Origin: Kluyvera cryocrescens NBRC 102467
Lineage (GTDB): Bacteria > Pseudomonadota > Gammaproteobacteria > Enterobacterales > Enterobacteriaceae
DNA length: 39,816 bases
NCBI RefSeq assembly: GCF_001571285.1
Contig: NZ_BCTM01000035.1
Coordinates: 1 to 39,816 of the forward strand
Reading direction: 5' to 3'
The notes under the pieces are model-generated. The model was given only the letters and a program-made list of their open reading frames with translations, was not told the origin of the DNA and ran no database searches. The translations under genes were made by a program, and so were the position numbers. Shown one piece after another: positions 15,033 through 23,482 of this stretch (position 1 is the stretch's first letter; each line of letters begins with the position of its first letter).

Positions 15033-15771
15033 AGTTGTCCAGCTCCAGGTTTTTCAGTTCATCGAGGGTGTAAAAGCGGAAGACGTCGCGGTGTTTTGCC
15101 TCCAGTTGCACATGCTGGTTTTTCACGATCACGCTGGCGATGCTGTCGAAAATAATCTTCAGGGCGCGCTTTTTCGCCTCGTCCGGGGCGACGTAAAACG
15201 CGTACCGCCATTTTTTATCGCTGATAGCCAGCAGGTGGCTCGCCATGATGGACTGATAGCGCGCCTTTGTTTTGATACGTCGTTCGGTTTCAACGGCGAT
15301 CAGCCTGCCGTCCGGCAGGCTGATAAGCCCGTCGGGACGGTGTTTGACGCTGTACTGACTGAGGAACGTTGAACGGTCGCCGTTAATCCACCCTGTCGCG
15401 CCGTTCTTCTCCAGCGTAAGGCGCACTAGCTGGTTATCAAGGTGATGGTCGAGTGACCAGCCGGTCAGGCGGTAGGGTTCAAAGCGGGCGGGCATTATGT
15501 TGTCGTCCGCCGTGAGGATAACGGCCAGCCCGTCGGCGGTAATGCCCCACAGGGATATTCTCGACGCGCGGGATTCATGCACGTGCTTCTGAATCAGCCC
15601 CATTTTCTCCACCTTCTCCAACAACCGGTAGAGAGGGCGGTCAGATTTAAAATCAAAAAGCAGCTTTATGATTTGAAAATCGCTGTAGGTTTCCTCCTTG
15701 AGAAAATTCAGCAGTACGCGAATTTTTTCAGTGCTGCGTGCATAACGTTCCTGATACGACGAAATAAGCAT
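15025..15771 (-). CDS. mobC: MobC, MOBC-family relaxase
   Basis: A 248-residue relaxase of the CloDF13 MobC class (replication-relaxation family), matching the length of CloDF13 MobC (about 243). The N-terminal half is a winged-helix DNA-binding domain (TYSDFQIIKLLFDFKSDRPLYR..GLIQK). The C-terminal half carries a PD-(D/E)xK nuclease-like core with Asp147 in RPDGLI and Glu161/Glu163 in VETERR. These relaxases differ from HUH relaxases and do not use the classic tyrosine chemistry. It would nick oriT and pilot DNA with MobB. AGGAG before the ATG supports the start, and it follows mobB by 14 bases. Confidence 0.88.
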   Translation of the reverse strand: MLISSYQERYARSTEKIRVLLNFLKEETYSDFQIIKLLFDFKSDRPLYRLLEKVEKMGLIQKHVHESRASRISLWGITADGLAVILTADDNIMPARFEPYRLTGWSLDHHLDNQLVRLTLEKNGATGWINGDRSTFLSQYSVKHRPDGLISLPDGRLIAVETERRIKTKARYQSIMASHLLAISDKKWRYAFYVAPDEAKKRALKIIFDSIASVIVKNQHVQLEAKHRDVFRFYTLDELKNLELDNYA

Positions 15772-15785
15772 AGAAACTCCTTATT

Positions 15786-17693
15786 TTATAAATCCAGCAA
15801 CGAATGTATTTCGTCATTTGGAGCGGGCTGTGATGCCATCAGCCACTCCTCGTCAGGTTGCACCGGCGGAGTGGGTATTGCCGTTGCTGAGGGTTTTTTG
15901 GTGGTTGTTGCGCTGACCGGAATAATGTCAGGTGCCGGAACTGCCGGAGCCGTTTTATCAAAATCCAGATCCAGCACCGGTTTAACTTCTGCCACCGTAG
16001 CGACTGCGACCGGCGGCAGGGTAAACAGCTCCAGTGGGGCTTTTTTAACCTTGAGCGGTGAGATTAACGACGGGAACGCGAGCGCGTTCTGGCTGAAGAT
16101 ATAGCTGACGAACTTCGGCAGGTTCTGGAGCATATTGCTGTCGATGTAATAGCTTTCCGCCTGCCGAAGCATGCGCTCGTTATCGACTTTTTCTGTCAGC
16201 ACCGCCGTGGTGGTGACTTTCCGGCTTTCATCATCGACTAAAATCGTGCCCGACATGCGCGCAATCCATTCGGCGGTGTCTGGATCCTGAAGTTTATATA
16301 CCAGCTTAAACTTGCAGTTTTCCACAACCGCCCCAACCACGGCGTCGCCGTTTAAATCCGCCGGACAGTCGCGCAGGTCGGCAATTGACTGGTGCGCCAT
16401 TAATATATGGACGCCTTTATCGCGTGCCGCGCCTAACCCTTCGAGCGCCGGTTTGGACAGGTGATATTTCACCTCGTCCTTAAAGATGGCGATGGGGCGG
16501 ATATTCCCCGCGACGCGGTCGCGCAATTCCGCGAGCTGGAACAGGCGAACTAAAATCATGCGCTGCGCGGTAATGATTTTAGAGTTACGCATCGAACCGA
16601 TGATATAGCAGCAGCCGCCCTTGTCGAAAATCTCCTTCAGCGCAAAACCGCCTGGCGCGTTAATGCTGTTGAGCATTGCCAGCTCCTCGGTTTTACCGTG
16701 AAAGGCTTTAATCGTCTCGCCAATGCCCTGAACATAATCGCCGTTATAAATATCCCGCACGGTTGCGCCCGGATTATCCTTCACGAACTGCGCCGCCGTT
16801 CTCGCCGCCTTGCGGTCGTCGATACGGTAAAAATCCGCCGCCTCGCCTTTTTCCGCCAGACTGAAACCGGCCACGAATAATTCCTCCAGATGGTCGGCGG
16901 TGATACCGTCGATAAGGTTCATCTGGTATTCCTGTTTATTCAGGTCGATAAGCACAAAGGGTTTTCCGGCGTCCGCGCACGCTTTTTTATACAGGTGCGG
17001 TGCCCACTCGTCGTTTTTGGGGTCGAGAACAAAAACGCCCTCGTCGGCGAGGATGCTCTGATAAAGCAGAATACCGGTTACGACGCCTTTACCGGCACCA
17101 GTGGTGCCGATAATGTCGGCGTGCTGGGTCTGCCATTCTTTTAACGGAATATATTGCGGCTCACCCTCGCGGCTCAGCCCGATAAAAATCCCCTTATTCA
17201 GATCGATGTAATCCATCGGATCGTATTCTGTGGTGACGGGTAAAATTTCTTTTACCCGGCGAACGTCGGTTCTGCGGTCGCGCTCCATGCTGGTTTTTTT
17301 CACCATGCCGCGTTTGACCTTATCAAATTCAGGCGAGATCAAACGCCGTAAAACCACGTGCAGAATAAAACCGGCGACGGTAAACAGTAGCGCCATTGTC
17401 CAGGTAAGCAGCGGCGGACTGGCGATATCTTCCCGGCCATAAATGCGCTGTAAAAACCAGACGGCCACTGGCGCTATCGAGCCGAAAACAAAACAGATCA
17501 TGGAAAGCAGAATTAAGATCCTTTGCAGAAACGTCGGCTTTTCCTGACCGCCGTGTTTCGCAGAAAATATAAAAGGCAGCATGACGCCGGACAGCAGCGC
17601 TAACGCCAGTTGATGCGCCTGCAAAAAGGCGATAAAGGCCAGGACGGCATTTGCTATCGGCGACAGCAAATGATTCAGTTTGTCGAATATCAC
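15786..17693 (-). CDS. mobB: MobB, VirD4-like coupling ATPase
   Basis: The type IV coupling protein, 635 residues from the preferred start. It has four N-terminal membrane segments in the first ~140 residues, Walker A IIGTTGAGKG near residue 200, and Walker B GVFVLDPKNDE. The tail is proline-rich and ends acidic (PNDEIHSLLDL). It recruits the MobC-DNA complex to the VirB channel. I prefer the GTG at 17693 because GGAG sits seven bases upstream; an in-frame GTG five codons earlier (17708) overlaps that ribosome site. As in CloDF13, coupling protein and relaxase are adjacent, but here a full VirB system is also present. Confidence 0.92.
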   Translation of the reverse strand: MIFDKLNHLLSPIANAVLAFIAFLQAHQLALALLSGVMLPFIFSAKHGGQEKPTFLQRILILLSMICFVFGSIAPVAVWFLQRIYGREDIASPPLLTWTMALLFTVAGFILHVVLRRLISPEFDKVKRGMVKKTSMERDRRTDVRRVKEILPVTTEYDPMDYIDLNKGIFIGLSREGEPQYIPLKEWQTQHADIIGTTGAGKGVVTGILLYQSILADEGVFVLDPKNDEWAPHLYKKACADAGKPFVLIDLNKQEYQMNLIDGITADHLEELFVAGFSLAEKGEAADFYRIDDRKAARTAAQFVKDNPGATVRDIYNGDYVQGIGETIKAFHGKTEELAMLNSINAPGGFALKEIFDKGGCCYIIGSMRNSKIITAQRMILVRLFQLAELRDRVAGNIRPIAIFKDEVKYHLSKPALEGLGAARDKGVHILMAHQSIADLRDCPADLNGDAVVGAVVENCKFKLVYKLQDPDTAEWIARMSGTILVDDESRKVTTTAVLTEKVDNERMLRQAESYYIDSNMLQNLPKFVSYIFSQNALAFPSLISPLKVKKAPLELFTLPPVAVATVAEVKPVLDLDFDKTAPAVPAPDIIPVSATTTKKPSATAIPTPPVQPDEEWLMASQPAPNDEIHSLLDL

Positions 17694-17729
17694 GATATTC
17701 TCCTTCACTTAAATTCGGTCAGCACCATC

Positions 17730-17772
17730 GGTCAGTCAGAACGGTCACAGGTTGTGATCGTTCTGACTGACC
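17730..17772. repeat. 43-base hairpin with 20-bp arms
   Basis: GGTCAGTCAGAACGGTCACA (17730-17749) pairs with 17753-17772 with a single mismatch around a 3-base loop. No T-run follows on either strand, so it is not a typical terminator. Its place just upstream of mobB fits an oriT arm or operator. Confidence 0.85.
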
Positions 17773-17962
17773 GATTCCATGCTGCAAAAGAAGTGGCCGC
17801 TAAGCGGCCATGATCGCAGGAGGTACACTCCCGCGATCTAACGGCGTGCGGCATTACGCGCGGGCTGGACGCCCTTACTGCATGTCGCATGGGGGTAATG
17901 TCCTGGCTGAACGCCCGGCCAAAACCCCCAAGGTCAAAAGAGGCCACACCGTCGCGCGCTAC

Positions 17963-18069
17963 GCGCGACCACCCCCTAAAAGACGCCTGTTTTAGCCCTT
18001 TTCTTCGCCTTGTTCGTTCCTCACAAGACGAATTAAAGGGAAACTAGGCTTTTTAGGGGGTGGTCGCGC
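17963..18069. repeat. Long inverted repeat, 20-bp arms, 66-base loop
   Basis: GCGCGACCACCCCCTAAAAG (17963-17982) is matched by its complement at 18049-18069 with one extra T. The loop itself contains a small CTTGT/ACAAG hairpin and AT-rich stretches. A strong inverted repeat beside a C/G-run is a plausible nick-region arrangement. This is inference. Confidence 0.8.
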
Positions 18070-18247
18070 CACGCTACCGGCTTTTGGCCGGAGACTTAGG
18101 CACGACGGTGTGGGGGGCAAGCCCCCCAAATAAACCGACGCGTGGGCGCGTCTTTTTGCTCGCTGGGGCGGCAAAATTTATTCGGCCCCCCCGGCTTTTT
18201 TCGGCTCACTTGGGGTGAGCGCTCAAAAAGTGGAATCGGCGACGCAA

Positions 18248-18339
18248 ATTAGCAATTTCTTCGAAATTGAATTTACTCGCCTCCTGCCACTTCGCAGACT
18301 CAGGCGGCCTGTCGATTAGCAATTTTTTCAAAATTGAAT
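18248..18339. repeat. Two 25-bp direct repeats with internal symmetry
   Basis: ATTAGCAATTT...AAATTGAAT occurs at 18248-18272 and 18315-18339 with three differences. Each copy contains an inverted pair CAATTT/AAATTG around a short centre. They look like paired binding sites, perhaps for a relaxosome accessory protein or for the H-NS-like protein encoded next door. Confidence 0.8.
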
Positions 18340-18400
18340 CGCCATGCTCGCCAGTCTTCGAAGCCCGAAAAACCAGGTCAAAACCGACCCTGTGCCGTTG

Positions 18401-18793
18401 TTAGTCGGTGGTAATAAGGAAGGATTCAAGAGGTTTTCCGGCGTCAAGTTCTTGCTGAATTACAACCGGCACGCGTCCGACGCCTGACCATTTTTTATGC
18501 ACGCCGTTTTCAAAATACTGATATTTAGCTTTGCGTTTTGCCGACTTTTTGGCGGGAGTTGTACTAACCAGCTCTGTCGGTGAAAAGCCCTCCGATTCAA
18601 TCAGCGCCAGCAATTCATTGCGCTTTTCTTCCCGCTGTCGGCGTAGCTTTTCCTGCTCGATATGCTCTGCGCGTTTTTCATCAAGCGCTGCTGAAATACG
18701 TGCACTCAGCATCTCCAGAAAGGCAAAATCACTTTCACGTAAAAACTTTTTCAGCGCGCGCTCTGAGGTTAATTCGTCCTGGATACGGTTCAT
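18401..18793 (-). CDS. H-NS-family nucleoid-associated protein
   Basis: A 130-residue H-NS-like silencer. The N-terminal half is a coiled-coil oligomerisation region (LEMLSARISAALDEKRAEHIEQEKLRRQREEKR). A lysine-rich linker (PAKKSAKRKAK) is followed by a C-terminal DNA-binding domain, KYQYFENGVHKKWSGVGRVP and then VIQQELDAGKPLESFLI, resembling the H-NS AT-hook region. Plasmid H-NS homologues keep newly acquired AT-rich DNA silent and reduce fitness cost. Here the AT-rich cassette at 33-37 kb is an obvious target. Its start overlaps the topB stop by four bases (ATGA). Confidence 0.88.
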   Translation of the reverse strand: MNRIQDELTSERALKKFLRESDFAFLEMLSARISAALDEKRAEHIEQEKLRRQREEKRNELLALIESEGFSPTELVSTTPAKKSAKRKAKYQYFENGVHKKWSGVGRVPVVIQQELDAGKPLESFLITTD

Positions 18794-20991
18794 AATTTCA
18801 GCTCCTTCGGCATAGATACGTTCAATCCTTTCAGCGGATCGCGTGGTGGATATTCAAAACCGAGTTCCCCGGTTTGCGCGTTTTTCAGCGTGACGATCAT
18901 CGAATAGGTGTCGTCGTTTTTCTTCGATTTAAAACCTTTAATAACGTCGGTTTTGCCCTTGCCGATTAACTTCTCGGCCTGTTTTTCCGTCAGCTTTTTG
19001 CCGCGCACTTCCAGCCATATTTTGAACTGACAGCCCGTACAGGCGCAGGTTTTCGGCGTCATAACCAGCTCAGAACCGCACGACGGACATTTAACCGCGA
19101 GGCGGTTAAGCGCCGTTTTAACGGGCTGTTTTTCCGTCGCGCTGATGGCAATATCGGCGCTCTCAACCAGGCGGGAAACTTCCGCGTAAAGACCATCAAT
19201 AAAGCGCTCGATGGTCATTTCGCCGGTTTCAACCGCCGCCTGTTTTTCAGCCCATACGGCGGTCATATCCGGCTGCGTCACCGAGTCGGGCAGGGCATCA
19301 ATTAACGCCAGCCCGGCGGCAGTTGGGATAAATTTGCCCTTTTCCACGGTGATGTAATCGCGGGTTTTCAGCGTCTCAATAATAGCCGCGCGGGTCGCCG
19401 GTGTGCCGATGCCGCCGTGTTCATCTTTTTTGTCTTTATCCTTCTCCTTGAGCAATTTTTTAATGCGCGGATCGGCGACAAAATCGGCCACGCGAACGAG
19501 GGCAGCGAGCAGGGTCGCCTCGGTAAACAGCGGCAGCGGTTTAGTTTTTTTCTCCGAAATCACCACCTCGCGGCAGGTTAATGTCGCCCCGGTTTGCAGG
19601 CGGCTGATGGCCTCAAACGAGGTGCTGTTTTCGTCCTCCTCGTCGTCTTCTTCCGCGTCGTTCAGGAACGTCGTAAAACCCGCATCGGTGATTTTACGCG
19701 CCGAGACTTTAAACATCTCGTCACCGCATTTAATCTCCGCGATCGACTCGTCATAGCGCTTTTTCGCCACGAACTGCGCGAGATAAAACTGCGCGATGGT
19801 GAGATAAACCGCCTTTTCCTTGTCGGTAAGGCGGCTTAAATCCGGCATGTTCGTCGTCGGGATAATGGCGGTGTGGGCGGTGACTTTTTTACTGTCAAAC
19901 GCCGCACTTTTTTGCGCCGTGTCGGTGGTAAGGCCGTTAAAAACGTCGAGCGTTTTTAAGGCCGCCACCACCTGTGGCGCGTCGTTGAATTGTTCATCGG
20001 ACAGATAAGAACAGTCAGAGCGGTTGTAGGTAATGTATTTACTGTCCTTGAGCTTCTGCGTGATATCGAGCGTCTGCTGCGCGGTCAGTTTGTGCCTGCG
20101 GTTCATATACACCTGGAGGCGCAGCAGGTTAAACGGCAGCGGTGCGGCCGTGGTTTTTCCCCGGTCGGTGGCGGCCGCGAGCACGCTGGCCGGTTTTCCG
20201 GCCAGAGCCCTCGCGAGTCCTTCCCCCCAGGCCTTATCCGTCAGCCGCTTTTTATCGTCCACCGGCGCGTATTCGGACGTCTGCCAGCGGGCGCAGACAA
20301 CGTCCGTACCGCTGATAAACTGCCCTGCGAGCTGGTAGTAAAACGCCTCGCTGTGCGCCTGATTGTCGCGCCACCGGCGCACAATCATTCCCAGCACCGG
20401 CGTCTGGACGCGGCCAACCGAAATCGTGCCCTTATAGCCCTTATCGCGGGCTTTGAGGGTGTAACAGCGGCTCATACTGAAGCCAAAAATCGCGTCTCCT
20501 GCGCTGCGCATCAGGGCTTTCAGGTACATCCCACGAAAATCGCTGTTATCGCGCAGGGAGTTGATGGCTTTTTTCACCGCTGGCGCGGTGTTGTCGTTAA
20601 TAAGCGCCCGTTTCACCGGCGCGGTGTTTCCGGCGAACTCCAGCACCTCGTCAACCAGGAGCTGCCCCTCGTCGTCCGGGTCGCCGCAGTGGACAACCAT
20701 TTTGATATCCGGGCGCCGAATCAGCTTCACCAGGGTATTAGCCTGCTTTGCCACGCTCGCTTTTGGCTGAAGCTGTACCGGGTACAGCTTCAGCGGCAGG
20801 GTGTCGAGCGACCAGGTGGCGTAGGCCGGGTTGATCGTCTCCGGGGGCACCATTTCCAGCACGTGGCCGACGCAGTAGCTCACGATATCGGTCGCCGATT
20901 CGGCATAGCCGTCGTGCCGGGTGAAGTTGCCGCCCAGCGCTTTCGCGATATCGCTCGCGACTGCGGGTTTTTCTGCAATCCACAGTCTCAT
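18790..20991 (-). CDS. topB: TopB-like DNA topoisomerase III
   Basis: A 733-residue type IA topoisomerase. The TOPRIM domain starts MRLWIAEKPAVASDIAKALGG and contains VHCGDPDDEGQL. The conserved SVGRVQTPVLGMI follows. The active-site tyrosine is in YITYNRSDCSYLS near residue 320. A four-cysteine zinc finger (CPSCG..CACTGC) lies near 640-660. Topoisomerase III homologues are common in VirB-type transfer regions (TraE of RP4 and relatives), where they may resolve DNA joints or aid replication after transfer. The start overlaps the stop of the preceding gene (ATGA). Confidence 0.95.
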   Translation of the reverse strand: MRLWIAEKPAVASDIAKALGGNFTRHDGYAESATDIVSYCVGHVLEMVPPETINPAYATWSLDTLPLKLYPVQLQPKASVAKQANTLVKLIRRPDIKMVVHCGDPDDEGQLLVDEVLEFAGNTAPVKRALINDNTAPAVKKAINSLRDNSDFRGMYLKALMRSAGDAIFGFSMSRCYTLKARDKGYKGTISVGRVQTPVLGMIVRRWRDNQAHSEAFYYQLAGQFISGTDVVCARWQTSEYAPVDDKKRLTDKAWGEGLARALAGKPASVLAAATDRGKTTAAPLPFNLLRLQVYMNRRHKLTAQQTLDITQKLKDSKYITYNRSDCSYLSDEQFNDAPQVVAALKTLDVFNGLTTDTAQKSAAFDSKKVTAHTAIIPTTNMPDLSRLTDKEKAVYLTIAQFYLAQFVAKKRYDESIAEIKCGDEMFKVSARKITDAGFTTFLNDAEEDDEEDENSTSFEAISRLQTGATLTCREVVISEKKTKPLPLFTEATLLAALVRVADFVADPRIKKLLKEKDKDKKDEHGGIGTPATRAAIIETLKTRDYITVEKGKFIPTAAGLALIDALPDSVTQPDMTAVWAEKQAAVETGEMTIERFIDGLYAEVSRLVESADIAISATEKQPVKTALNRLAVKCPSCGSELVMTPKTCACTGCQFKIWLEVRGKKLTEKQAEKLIGKGKTDVIKGFKSKKNDDTYSMIVTLKNAQTGELGFEYPPRDPLKGLNVSMPKELKL

Positions 20992-21296
20992 TCTTGATCT
21001 CTCCTGATTTCATCCATCGTTTCGAAGTACATCATTCGACTTTCCTGAAAGTCGTTATCAGACAGACTAAAGCCATGATCCGCCGCTACTGTCATGAACG
21101 TCTCAGCATCACGGACGCTGAGACTGGTCAGAACATCGTGCAATTCGCACAGGGCGCGATATTGGTAGATTTCGTAATGCAGGCCGCAGCCGCGATGCGC
21201 TTCTTTCTCGATGCGAGAAATCAGGCTCGCGGCACTAACGGAATCACCACGCACATGCGGCCACGGCGGGGCTATAAATCCGGTTTTTGTTGCCAT
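20988..21296 (-). CDS. Hypothetical 102-aa protein of the transfer operon
   Basis: A small soluble protein I do not recognise. Its start lies inside the end of the upstream 111-aa gene, and its stop overlaps the topB start by four bases, so it is clearly part of the operon. The sequence is helical with several conserved-looking aromatic residues (GLHYEIYQYRALCELHDVL). There is no signal peptide or membrane segment. Function unknown. Confidence 0.78.
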   Translation of the reverse strand: MATKTGFIAPPWPHVRGDSVSAASLISRIEKEAHRGCGLHYEIYQYRALCELHDVLTSLSVRDAETFMTVAADHGFSLSDNDFQESRMMYFETMDEIRRDQE

Positions 21297-21607
21297 TGGA
21301 GTGCATCCTTATCGTCGAGTTTTTCCCATTCCGCCGCCTCGTCGTCGCTCAGCGGAACGGTGTAAAAGAAGACCGGCATACTGAGCACGGAGCGGAAGAA
21401 CGACTGACGTTCTGCTGGTAATGCCTGGAAGGTCGGCGAGTGCTGCGCGGCGAGCTGGACGAGTTCGGACGTGTTGGCCTGAAAATGATCCTGTTTCTGG
21501 CTGATTTCCGACAAAACGAGCAGCACCGTCTGCAAATCACCTGCAGGAAGCTCCTCATCTTTCAGCAGCCCGGAAAAGTTATTAATAGAAACGGTTTGAT
21601 TAATCAC
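21272..21607 (-). CDS. Hypothetical 111-aa protein of the transfer operon
   Basis: Unknown function. The frame begins with GTG at 21607, eight bases after AGGAG, with no better ATG nearby. The product is a helical cytosolic protein without cysteines or membrane segments. It overlaps the next gene by 25 bases, indicating coupled translation. It lies between the TrbM/KikA-like gene and topB. Confidence 0.75.
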   Translation of the reverse strand: MINQTVSINNFSGLLKDEELPAGDLQTVLLVLSEISQKQDHFQANTSELVQLAAQHSPTFQALPAERQSFFRSVLSMPVFFYTVPLSDDEAAEWEKLDDKDALQWQQKPDL

Positions 21608-21633
21608 GTGGTGTCTCCTTTACGGCTGCCGTT

Positions 21634-21951
21634 TTACCAACCGTTCATACGGCCAAATTTCGAGATGATCTTGCCGACAATGGCGCTGTCAGCGGACGGG
21701 CAGGCGCTCAGTTTTTTCTGCCGCGCTGCGGCGGTGTGATCGGGTAAAAACGACCCCTTTTTTTTCTTTTTGATGCTCATGAAATTTTTGTACATCGGGT
21801 CACACTCGGCGGGACTGCTGCCGTCGAGCTTTCCGGCCAGGCACAGCACCATCGCGCACGGGTCATTCGGGTCGGCATTCTGGCCATCGGCGGCGAACGC
21901 CGGAGAAGTAAGGGCGCACAGCAGCGCCGCCGTGATTACGGTGTGTTTCAT
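21634..21951 (-). CDS. TrbM/KikA-family transfer protein (periplasmic)
   Basis: A 105-residue secreted protein from the start MKHTVIT, which has GAGG at good spacing. A longer frame upstream lacks a ribosome site. The signal peptide ends near AFAADG. The mature part has the family signature DPCAMVLCLAGKL..AECDPMYKNFMSI with three early cysteines. TrbM (RP4) and KikA (pKM101) belong to this family and are transfer-linked, with an unclear exact role in pilus or channel function. Confidence 0.85.
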   Translation of the reverse strand: MKHTVITAALLCALTSPAFAADGQNADPNDPCAMVLCLAGKLDGSSPAECDPMYKNFMSIKKKKKGSFLPDHTAAARQKKLSACPSADSAIVGKIISKFGRMNGW

Positions 21952-21975
21952 GATGATTTCCTCTGAAGGGAAGCA

Positions 21976-22037
21976 GGGCGCTAACGCCCGTTGGTTGTTC
22001 AACGTCGGTGACGGTCTGAAGGACTCAGACCGTCGCC
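21976..22037. promoter_or_regulatory. Two intra-operon hairpins before the trbM-like gene
   Basis: GGTGACGGTCTGA (22007-22019) pairs with TCAGACCGTCGCC (22025-22037), with one G:T-type mismatch. GGGCG-CTAA-CGCCC lies at about 21976-21989. Neither has a T-run, so they may stabilise or process mRNA, or weakly attenuate, between the virB block and the maintenance block downstream. Confidence 0.6.
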
Positions 22038-22041
22038 GCCG

Positions 22042-22443
22042 TTATCGGTAGAAGACGATTTCTGAGGTGTCGCAGGTCAGGCAGCCGGAGCGGGGGCGAA
22101 ACTCCACCACACCCTTGTAGCCGCCCTCGCGGAGCCAGGTTTTGGCCGCAAAGAAGCGCTGGCCGTCCGGGGCATTTACTACCGCGCGCGAGGCGTGCGC
22201 AACCGCGTACCACTGTGCGGCCGGGTAAATCCCGCCGGGTTCAAAACGCGCAAGCACCTGCGACCAGTGCCCTTCCGTCACCGGCGAGGCCACGATAAGA
22301 CGGTTGGGTTCCCATACCGGCCGGGTGGTCGTTACCGGCTGCGCCGGTTGTGACCAGTCAACGGCCGCAGGCTCCGGTGGCGAAGAACAGCCCGCCAGGA
22401 GGACGACGATCGCCGTCAGGCCGGTCAGTTTAGGCAGCATCAT
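22042..22443 (-). CDS. Cag12-family lipoprotein of the type IV secretion system
   Basis: A 133-residue lipoprotein. The signal peptide has a clear lipobox (VVLLAGCSS, lipidated Cys19). After a proline-rich stretch, the domain VDWSQPAQPV..PVWEPNRLIV resembles the Cag12-type proteins found with plasmid VirB systems. These are thought to support the outer-membrane core complex. AGGAG seven bases before the first ATG supports the start, which overlaps the end of virB11 by 14 bases. Confidence 0.82.
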   Translation of the reverse strand: MMLPKLTGLTAIVVLLAGCSSPPEPAAVDWSQPAQPVTTTRPVWEPNRLIVASPVTEGHWSQVLARFEPGGIYPAAQWYAVAHASRAVVNAPDGQRFFAAKTWLREGGYKGVVEFRPRSGCLTCDTSEIVFYR

Positions 22444-23479
22444 TGAAACTCTCCTTCATAGCCTGCATGTGCAGGGGTTTAAAATAGACGTCGCTCATGC
22501 GGCGCACGTTGCCGTGAACGTCCACGCTCACAATGACGTCGACGCAGTGCAGTACCTTGCGCAGCAGCACGTCAACCGGCATGCCCCGGCACGCCGGATG
22601 CTCGTAGCAGCGGTCAATCAGCCCGGAGATACACTCGCGCGGGCTGCCCGCGTGCAGGGAGGACATAAACCCCTCGTGCCCGGACTCAATCAGCTTGAGT
22701 GCGTCCCACGCCTCGCGGCCACGCACCTCGGCGAGCAGGGGGCGGTCGGGGTTCATACGGTAAATCGCGCGCACCAGGCGATCAGAGGTGACTATTGCGC
22801 CCTCTCCGGCGTCCGCCGGGTAGAACAGATGAACGTAGTTTTTCTGGCTGTAAAACTTCAGCTCCGGGTTGTCCTCGATGGTGATAAGGCGCAGCGTCTC
22901 GGGAATGTAGTGCAGCAGCATCTTCATGTAGGTGGTTTTCCCAGAGCCTGTTTCCCCCACCACAAAGAGCGTTTTGCCGTACTCCACGCACTTTTCCATA
23001 AAAAGCGGGATATTCCCGGACAGGTATATGCGGCTCAGCTCCCCGTCTTTTGATTCCACCTTTTCTGTACCCTGCACCCGGTCATAAAACCCGGCATCGA
23101 TATACGACTGATGGGTGCGCTGGAAGTAGTCCGGCTTACGCAGGGTGATTGAGATGGTGTTGCGCTCACAGGCCGGGGGCACCACTATCTGGCAGCGTTC
23201 TCCTGTAGGGAGCGTGGCCGAGAGGATAGGCGACGTTTCATCAATGGTGTCGTTGTTCCACACGGCCAGCGCCCTGGCAAAGGACGAGCACTGGCGCAGC
23301 GTGACCGGCGAGGCGTGCATTTCCCACGCCCCGTTGATTTTTGTGTGCAGCTCTCCGGGGCGGTTGATGGCAATTTCCGTCAGCCCCTCCCGGCTCAGGT
23401 AGTCCCCGAACAACAGATCGCGCAGGTGTGACAGCGCGACGTTGCCCTCTGACGGGGTATCAGTCAGTTTATCGTCCAT
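22430..23479 (-). CDS. virB11: VirB11 traffic ATPase
   Basis: A 349-residue hexameric ATPase of the GspE/VirB11 family. It shows Walker A VVGETGSGKTTYM near residue 175, the Asp box (LITIEDNPEL), Walker B region (LLAEVRGREAWDAL) and His box (SGHEGFMSSLHAGSP). It sits at the inner face of the inner membrane, powers pilus assembly and switches the machine to substrate transfer. It lies three bases after virB10. Confidence 0.96.
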   Translation of the reverse strand: MDDKLTDTPSEGNVALSHLRDLLFGDYLSREGLTEIAINRPGELHTKINGAWEMHASPVTLRQCSSFARALAVWNNDTIDETSPILSATLPTGERCQIVVPPACERNTISITLRKPDYFQRTHQSYIDAGFYDRVQGTEKVESKDGELSRIYLSGNIPLFMEKCVEYGKTLFVVGETGSGKTTYMKMLLHYIPETLRLITIEDNPELKFYSQKNYVHLFYPADAGEGAIVTSDRLVRAIYRMNPDRPLLAEVRGREAWDALKLIESGHEGFMSSLHAGSPRECISGLIDRCYEHPACRGMPVDVLLRKVLHCVDVIVSVDVHGNVRRMSDVYFKPLHMQAMKESFNDAA

Positions 23480-23482
23480 CGC

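Larger units (their letters stand above)
17694..18400. other. Repeat-rich gene-free region, candidate oriT
   Basis: About 700 bases without a credible gene lie between mobB and the H-NS-like gene. It holds four structured elements: a 43-base hairpin (17730-17772), a small GC hairpin TGGCCGC-TAA-GCGGCCA (17794-17810), a long inverted repeat (17963-17982 with 18049-18069) and a 25-bp direct repeat (18248-18272 and 18315-18339). In MOBC plasmids oriT lies next to mobB/mobC. I see no motif that fixes the nick. The mobB promoter must also lie at its left end. Confidence 0.55.

Noticed and set aside
17810..18174. Short frames on both strands in the mob intergenic region
   Set aside because: They consist of the inverted-repeat DNA, have no ribosome site and show no family similarity.
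19990..20997. 335-codon plus-strand frame opposite topB
   Set aside because: Shadow frame in GC-rich coding DNA. The minus-strand topoisomerase has all family motifs.
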